From assembly GCA_019414045.1 (NCBI GenBank), contig DXMW01000004.1:61418-125417 (forward strand): a stretch of 64,000 bases of DNA. The letters run 5' to 3'. Below the pieces are notes generated by a model. That model did no database searches, had not been told where the DNA came from, and saw only the letters and a program-made list of their open reading frames with translations. This DNA is from Collinsella sp. GTDB taxonomy: Bacteria; Actinomycetota; Coriobacteriia; Coriobacteriales; Coriobacteriaceae. Shown one piece after another: positions 59,581 through 64,000 of this stretch; position 1 is the stretch's first letter, and the number at the start of each line of letters is the position of its first letter. Position numbers and translations under genes: made by a program.

Positions 59581-60828
59581 TTATGCGAAACGGGCGACGA
59601 GCTCCTGCAGGACGTCGGTCATCTTGACGAGCGAACTGACCGGGACAAACTCGTTGACGCCGTGGTAGCAATAGCCGCCGGTGGAAAGGTTGGGGCAGGG
59701 CAGACCGCGGAACGACAGCTGCGCGCCGTCGGTGCCGCCGCGAATCGGCAGCACTTGGGGCTCAACGCCGCAGGCAAGGTAGGCTTCCTTGGCAACGTCA
59801 ATAAGCTCGGGATAGTCACGAACGATCTCGGCCATATTTCGATACTGCTGCTTAATCTCGACCGTCACGCGCTTGTCACCCAAGCGCTGGTTGAGCATCG
59901 AGGCGGCGGCATCAATAAGGTCGAGTTTCTGCTGGAACTTGGCTGCGTCATGGTCGCGGACGATATAGCGCGCTGTGGCGTGATCGACGGTTGCAGATAC
60001 ACCCTCAAGGTGATAAAAGCCCTCGTAGCCTTCCGTATACTCCGGGCGCTGCACGTAGGGGAGCAACGCGTTGAAGTCGCAGAACAGATTGCCTGCGTTA
60101 ACCATACGGCCTTTGGCGTCGCCCGGGTGGATGGACTGGCCCTCAAAGCAGACGGTCGCCTCAGCGGCATTAAAGCACTCCCACTCCAGCTCGCCGATGG
60201 GGCCACCGTCGACCGTGTAGGCATACTTGCAGCCAAAGGTATCGATATCCAACAGCTCGGCTCCGTGGCCGATCTCCTCGTCAGGGCAGAAGCAAATGCC
60301 GAGTGCGGGATGGGGCAGAGAAGGGTCCTGAGCGATACGCGCGACAAGCGACATGATCTCGGCGACGCCTGCCTTGTCGTCCGCGCCCAGCAGCGTGGTG
60401 CCATCGCTGCAGACCAGGTCCTCACCCGCGAGGTCGTTCAGGGCGGGAAGCTTGGCGGTACTCATGGCAACGGGCTTACCGTCAACCGTGCCGCAGACCA
60501 GGTCGCCGCCTTCGTAGTGCACGATGTGCGGCTTCACGCCGGCGCCCGGTGCAACTTCGGTGGTGTCGAGATGGGCGATCAGGCCCAGGGCGGGCTTGTC
60601 CTCAGCGCCCACACTTGCGGGGATATGCGCGCAGACATAGGCGTGCTCGGTCACGTGGGCATCTTCCGCACCAAGCTCGCGCAGCTCTTCAGCCAGCACG
60701 TTGGCAAGGTCAAACTGAACGGCGCTCGAGGGTACCTGGTCGCAGTTTGCATCCTCGGACTGCGTGTTGATCTGGACGTAGCGCAAAAAGCGCTCGAGGA
60801 CATCGGGGTTCGTGGTGGTGTTTTCCAT
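59581..60828 (-). CDS. pepT: Peptidase T (tripeptide aminopeptidase)
   Basis: A 415-residue M20B zinc aminopeptidase that releases the N-terminal residue of tripeptides. Metal and catalytic residues sit in LGLIAHLDTTEVAPG (His/Asp near 82), LLGADDKAGVAEI (bridging Asp near 143), CPDEEIGHGAE (Glu pair near 177), VDGGPIGELE and PIRGGTDGAQLSFRGLPCPNLSTGG (in short IRGGTDGAQLSFRG). ATG at 60828 follows GGAG by 8 bases; the in-frame extension to 60924 has no support. It is divergent from the DtxR-type regulator gene. Confidence 0.94.
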   Translation of the reverse strand: MENTTTNPDVLERFLRYVQINTQSEDANCDQVPSSAVQFDLANVLAEELRELGAEDAHVTEHAYVCAHIPASVGAEDKPALGLIAHLDTTEVAPGAGVKPHIVHYEGGDLVCGTVDGKPVAMSTAKLPALNDLAGEDLVCSDGTTLLGADDKAGVAEIMSLVARIAQDPSLPHPALGICFCPDEEIGHGAELLDIDTFGCKYAYTVDGGPIGELEWECFNAAEATVCFEGQSIHPGDAKGRMVNAGNLFCDFNALLPYVQRPEYTEGYEGFYHLEGVSATVDHATARYIVRDHDAAKFQQKLDLIDAAASMLNQRLGDKRVTVEIKQQYRNMAEIVRDYPELIDVAKEAYLACGVEPQVLPIRGGTDGAQLSFRGLPCPNLSTGGYCYHGVNEFVPVSSLVKMTDVLQELVARFA

Positions 60829-60948
60829 AAAGACCGCTCCAATCTTGGTCGTCGTGTGCAACAAGAACTCTAGCACGGTATGCCACGGCATACCGCGACG
60901 CTTGGATGGGGTAGAATCAGCCAATGAATGCAGAAGGGACGGAAGATC

Positions 60949-61371
60949 ATGGATACGACAAATAGCTCGCGCGAACTACATCTGACGGTGGCGAACGAAG
61001 ACTACTTGGAGTGCATGGTTCGCATTGAAAGCGAAGAGGGGGAAACCAACGGCGTGCGATCGGTCGACATCGCGCAGCGCCTTGGTGTCTCCAAGGCATC
61101 GGTCAATAAAGCGGTTTCGGCGCTCAAAGCATCCGAACTTGTCGAGCAATCGCACTACGGCAAGGTAGTCCTGACCGATCGCGGCCGCGAGGTTGGTACG
61201 GCTATCTGGTACCGTCATCGCCTCATCCGCACGTTTTTGGTTCAGGAGCTCGGTGTCGAATTTGAGCGAGCCGATTCCGAGGCCTGCATGATGGAGCATG
61301 CGCTATCCGAGGACACGATGAACCGCTGGCTCGCCTATCTCGAAAAGCAGGGAATCAGCGTCGAGGAATAG
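60949..61371 (+). CDS. DtxR/MntR family metal-dependent regulator
   Basis: A 140-residue regulator. It shows the family winged helix (NEDYLECMVRIE, VRSVDIAQRLGVSKASVNKAVSALKASELVEQ in part VSKASVNKAVSAL, then YGKVVLTDRG) and the dimer and metal domain (YRHRLIRTFLVQELGVEFERADSEACMMEHALSEDTMNRW, in short ACMMEHALSEDT). The Cys/Met/Glu/His set ACMMEH corresponds to the metal ligands of DtxR and MntR. It lacks an SH3-like third domain, as MntR does. Target genes are not visible here. The stop is 10 bases before the methyltransferase gene, so the two form an operon. Confidence 0.88.
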   Translation: MDTTNSSRELHLTVANEDYLECMVRIESEEGETNGVRSVDIAQRLGVSKASVNKAVSALKASELVEQSHYGKVVLTDRGREVGTAIWYRHRLIRTFLVQELGVEFERADSEACMMEHALSEDTMNRWLAYLEKQGISVEE

Positions 61372-61381
61372 CGGGATATAT

Positions 61382-62275
61382 ATGGATACGAGTTATTACA
61401 ACCGCTTTGGTGCCGAGGAACTTACGCGCCGCTTGTCGAGCGAGACCTTGTTGGCGCAGGGCCCCATGGGCAGTGTTCTGTTGAGTGAGTACGATGCCGC
61501 CGACATTCCACCGGCGTTTTGGAATCTGGCAGAGCCGCAGACCGTTTCTCGTATTCATCGCTTGTATGTCGCCGCCGGCGCGCAGGTGCTCATTACCAAC
61601 ACCTTTCAGGCATCAAGCTATGCCCTCAAGCACGACCAGATTGCGCCGTCCGTGGCGGAGGTCAATCGAGGGGCCGTTGACGATGCCCGCCAGGCGCACC
61701 CTCAGCTGCTGCTGGGCTCGATGGGCCCGATCGGTATTGAGTGGTTTGCCGAAGACTCTGCCGAGTATCGTGAAATCCGAGGCATTGCGCGCGAACAGGC
61801 GCACGCCTTGCTCAATGCCGGTGTTGACGGTCTGCTGATCGAGACGGTGACGTCTATCCGTAATTTGCAGCCCATGCTTGCCGGCGCCCGAGATGCCGCC
61901 GACGGCATGCCTGTCCTGGTGAGTTTTGTCGTTGACGATAAAGGCGACCTGTTGGGCGATGGCCTCAACATCGAGGCAGCCGTTTTGTACGCCGAAAAAC
62001 ACGGCGCAAACTCGGTTGGTGTTAATTGCTGTTCGCTTGCGGCTGCGAACGCGGCAGTGCCCAGGATGGTTGCATCGGCGACTACTCCCGTCACGGTGCG
62101 TCCCAACGTGGGCGATCCGGTCCAGACTCAGGATGGCCCCGTATGGCACGAGAACCCCGAGGCTTTCGCGCGCGCATGCATCGAATGGAGACATGCCGGT
62201 GCCGCAATGGTGGGCAGTTGCTGTGGAACCACGGCAATCACTACGGCAGCGATGGCCGAGGCGCTCGATATATAA
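61382..62275 (+). CDS. Homocysteine S-methyltransferase family protein
   Basis: A 297-residue Pfam S-methyl-transferase TIM barrel. The zinc-binding Cys appear in VGVNCCSL near residue 219 and GSCCGTT near 280, and the substrate loop is GPMGSVLL near 28 with NTFQASSYAL near 77. Members methylate homocysteine from S-methylmethionine (MmuM) or betaine, or are the homocysteine module of methionine synthase; no cobalamin domain is present. Co-transcription with a metal regulator may reflect its zinc need. ATG at 61382 lacks a strong SD and may rely on coupling. A terminator follows. Confidence 0.88.
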   Translation: MDTSYYNRFGAEELTRRLSSETLLAQGPMGSVLLSEYDAADIPPAFWNLAEPQTVSRIHRLYVAAGAQVLITNTFQASSYALKHDQIAPSVAEVNRGAVDDARQAHPQLLLGSMGPIGIEWFAEDSAEYREIRGIAREQAHALLNAGVDGLLIETVTSIRNLQPMLAGARDAADGMPVLVSFVVDDKGDLLGDGLNIEAAVLYAEKHGANSVGVNCCSLAAANAAVPRMVASATTPVTVRPNVGDPVQTQDGPVWHENPEAFARACIEWRHAGAAMVGSCCGTTAITTAAMAEALDI

Positions 62276-62280
62276 AGGGC

Positions 62281-62308
62281 AAAACCGCTCCATACGGGGC
62301 GGTTTTTT
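62281..62308 (+). terminator. Terminator of the methyltransferase gene
   Basis: AAAACCGCTCC and GGGGCGGTTTT pair around ATAC, followed by T-run to 62308. It starts 6 bases after the stop. Confidence 0.88.
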
Positions 62309-62432
62309 ATTGCTTGCATGTCCTCGGCAGCATTTGCCCAAATGGTGAATGCTGGTGCCGGCAGGTTGCCGAGTGTGTATCGCGGGTATACCTCATGCGT
62401 ACCATGATCCAAACACTGTGAGGTGTCTGCGC

Positions 62433-63833
62433 GTGTGCGCGATAATTCATTTTGGAACTGACGGTTGGCGCGCTCGCGTCGATGAGGACTTCACTGCCGA
62501 TAACGTTGCCCGTATCGCCGATGCCGTCGGCGAGTTGTGGCAAAAGACCAATCCGGGCAAAACGGTATATATAGGGTTCGACACTCGGCCCCTGGCGCGC
62601 GAGTTCGCTGAGCTTGCGGCGGGTGTGCTAGCAGCGCACGGGCTAGACGCCGTGCTCGCTTCGCGACCTGTTCCGACCCCTGCCCTTACGTGGGCGGCGG
62701 CTTATGACGGTGAGGCGTGCGGCGCGCTCATGGTGACGGGGTCCCATCATCCGCAGGGTTATCTGTGCCTCAAGATTCGCATGGGTGACGGCTCGACCGC
62801 CAACCAGGATGTCATCGAAGAGCTCGAAGAGACCATGGCTCCCGAGCCAATGGGGATCGAGGGGCAATATCGCACCGCGGATATCATTCCTGACTATATG
62901 CAGGCGGTGGCATCGTTTGTTGATGCCGAAGCCATCCGTGCCGCGCACTTGCGCGTGGTTGTTGATCCCATGGGCGGCGCAGCCCAGGGCTATCTAGCCG
63001 ACTTGCTGCGCGAGCTTGGCGTTGAGGTGCACGAGATTCATGCCGGGCAGGCACCTGACCAAGAAGATATCTGCCCCGACCCCGTTGAGCCGTGGGTGGA
63101 CGCTTGCGAGCGCACGGTTATCGAGGACGGAGCTTGCGCTGGCCTGGTGACCGACGGCGACGCCGACCGTATCGGCGCGGTTGACGAGCGCGGCAGATAT
63201 ATACATCCGCATCAGATCATGGCGCTCGTTTTGGGCGACTTGGTTCAATTTCGTAATTTGGAGGGGCGCGTCGTTGTCAATCTTTCATGCTCGACGCTCG
63301 TGCGTCGCATTGCCGAGGCGCTTGGCTGCCGCGTGACCGTCAAACCAGTCGGTTTCAAATATATAGCGGCGGAGATGAAGAAGGGCGGCGTCCTCATGGG
63401 CGGCGAAGAAGCCGGTGGTATCGGCATCGCCGCGCATATGCCCGAGCGCGATGGAATCCTCGCCTGTCTGATTCTGTGCGAGCTTATGGCAAAGACGGAC
63501 GCGCCTTTGGGCGTTCTGGTCGACCAACTCGAGGACAGTTTTGGTAAGACGAGTTACGGTCGACGCGATTTGCGCCTTGAGGCCGAAGATGCCGAAACGT
63601 TGCGAACCCTGCTGCCGGGCGTAAACCCCAAGTCGATTTGTGGCAAGGTGCCGCAAAACGTTAGTCATATGGATGGCTTGCGTTTGGCATTCGAGGATGA
63701 CACGTGGTTGCTGGTCCGTCCTAGCGGGACCGAACCAGTGGTGCGCGTCTACGCCGAGGGGTTCTCGGTGGAAGAACGTGATGAGTTGCTCGATGCTGGC
63801 TGTGCTTTAGCTAGGGGGACGTATCCGCTTTAA
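62433..63833 (+). CDS. Phosphoglucomutase/phosphomannomutase family protein
   Basis: A 466-residue alpha-D-phosphohexomutase. The phosphoserine loop reads TGSHHPQG with Ser104 (consensus TASHNP), the metal loop is DGDADR from Asp241, the sugar loop GGEEAGGIGI is near 325 and the phosphate-binding RPSGTEPVVRVY is near 430. It interconverts 1- and 6-phosphohexoses for glycogen or envelope sugars. The start is uncertain: GTG at 62433 has GAGG 9 bases before it and places HFGTDGWR at residue 6 as in homologues; earlier in-frame starts add a non-conserved leader. It converges with a minus-strand gene at the window edge. Confidence 0.9.
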   Translation: MCAIIHFGTDGWRARVDEDFTADNVARIADAVGELWQKTNPGKTVYIGFDTRPLAREFAELAAGVLAAHGLDAVLASRPVPTPALTWAAAYDGEACGALMVTGSHHPQGYLCLKIRMGDGSTANQDVIEELEETMAPEPMGIEGQYRTADIIPDYMQAVASFVDAEAIRAAHLRVVVDPMGGAAQGYLADLLRELGVEVHEIHAGQAPDQEDICPDPVEPWVDACERTVIEDGACAGLVTDGDADRIGAVDERGRYIHPHQIMALVLGDLVQFRNLEGRVVVNLSCSTLVRRIAEALGCRVTVKPVGFKYIAAEMKKGGVLMGGEEAGGIGIAAHMPERDGILACLILCELMAKTDAPLGVLVDQLEDSFGKTSYGRRDLRLEAEDAETLRTLLPGVNPKSICGKVPQNVSHMDGLRLAFEDDTWLLVRPSGTEPVVRVYAEGFSVEERDELLDAGCALARGTYPL

Positions 63834-63846
63834 CCATGAGGCTGCC

Positions 63847-64000
63847 TTATATAAAGAGATGCTCGGCGAGCGGTAGGTAACGGCTGGCAAACGTTAGCCG
63901 GATCCCAAAATGTGCAGGAAATGTGTACGCCCAGATTCCCGCCCACGGCGCCCCTCCGGTCTGGCAATATATCTCCTTGCCGCGCGGCCCGGTGAGACCG
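63847..64000 (-). CDS. C-terminal end of an unknown gene (truncated by the window)
   Basis: On the minus strand a frame without stops runs from the right edge to a TAA at 63849-63847, about 50 codons. The translated end (GKEIYCQTGGAPWAGIWAYT and ASRYLPLAEHLFI) looks like protein rather than random frame because of its composition and lack of stops, but I recognise no domain. It ends 13 bases after the phosphohexomutase stop, in convergent arrangement. Confidence 0.45.
   Translation of the reverse strand, partial: GLTGPRGKEIYCQTGGAPWAGIWAYTFPAHFGIRLTFASRYLPLAEHLFI

Overview
The window is a high-GC chromosomal segment with dense gene packing. It looks like a gut member of the Coriobacteriia, most probably Collinsella or a close relative. 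This rests on the overall protein flavour, a prfA-prmC-tsaC block, a classical atpBEFHAGDC operon, many NBD-fused ABC exporters and major-facilitator carriers, and a striking load of intergenic palindromes. I could not run a database search, so the genus is an inference. I saw no rRNA, tRNA, CRISPR array, transposase or prophage gene.

Layout. Positions 1-5200 hold the end of an ABC exporter, a flavodoxin, an LtaS-like phosphoglycerol transferase and a nitroreductase. Positions 5356-9863 hold kup followed by a KdpDE-like two-component pair. Positions 9958-16768 hold rlmKL (with a decayed first methyltransferase domain), a HAD phosphatase, a transaldolase and tex. Positions 17189-21633 are a small catabolic module: Gfo/Idh oxidoreductase, MFS carrier and SDR, with a divergent LysR gene. 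Positions 21866-26091 are a marR plus heterodimeric ABC exporter operon with overlapping genes. Positions 26540-29581 hold pdxY, a TIGR04076-type protein, a low-molecular-weight phosphatase and an MFS exporter.

Positions 29743-35752 form the most interesting locus. A protein fusing an LpdD-like prenyl-flavin domain to a type I IPP isomerase-like Nudix domain is followed by an SLC13-type anion carrier, a UbiD-family decarboxylase, the flavin prenyltransferase UbiX and a MerR regulator. Together they look like a self-contained prenylated-FMN-dependent decarboxylation system: uptake of a carboxylate, decarboxylation, and cofactor supply. The isomerase-like domain keeps all five metal ligands but has Ala where the catalytic Cys should be. 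A related 28-bp motif lies upstream of both transcription units.

Positions 35948-42430 hold a membrane protein of unknown function, an aldose epimerase, a polar amino-acid ABC importer and an M20 peptidase. Positions 42722-49545 hold prfA, prmC, an inserted hicAB toxin-antitoxin pair, tsaC, glpK and upp. Positions 49737-56784 are the F-type ATP synthase operon. Positions 56798-63833 hold murA, an LCP ligase, pepT, a DtxR-type regulator, a homocysteine methyltransferase and a phosphohexomutase. The last bases hold the end of an unknown gene on the minus strand.

The intergenic regions are the second main result. Five copies of a roughly 150-nt structured element, four of them starting directly after a stop codon, show compensatory base changes in several helices around fixed loops. 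At least seven other families or singletons of long inverted repeats fill most of the other operon borders.
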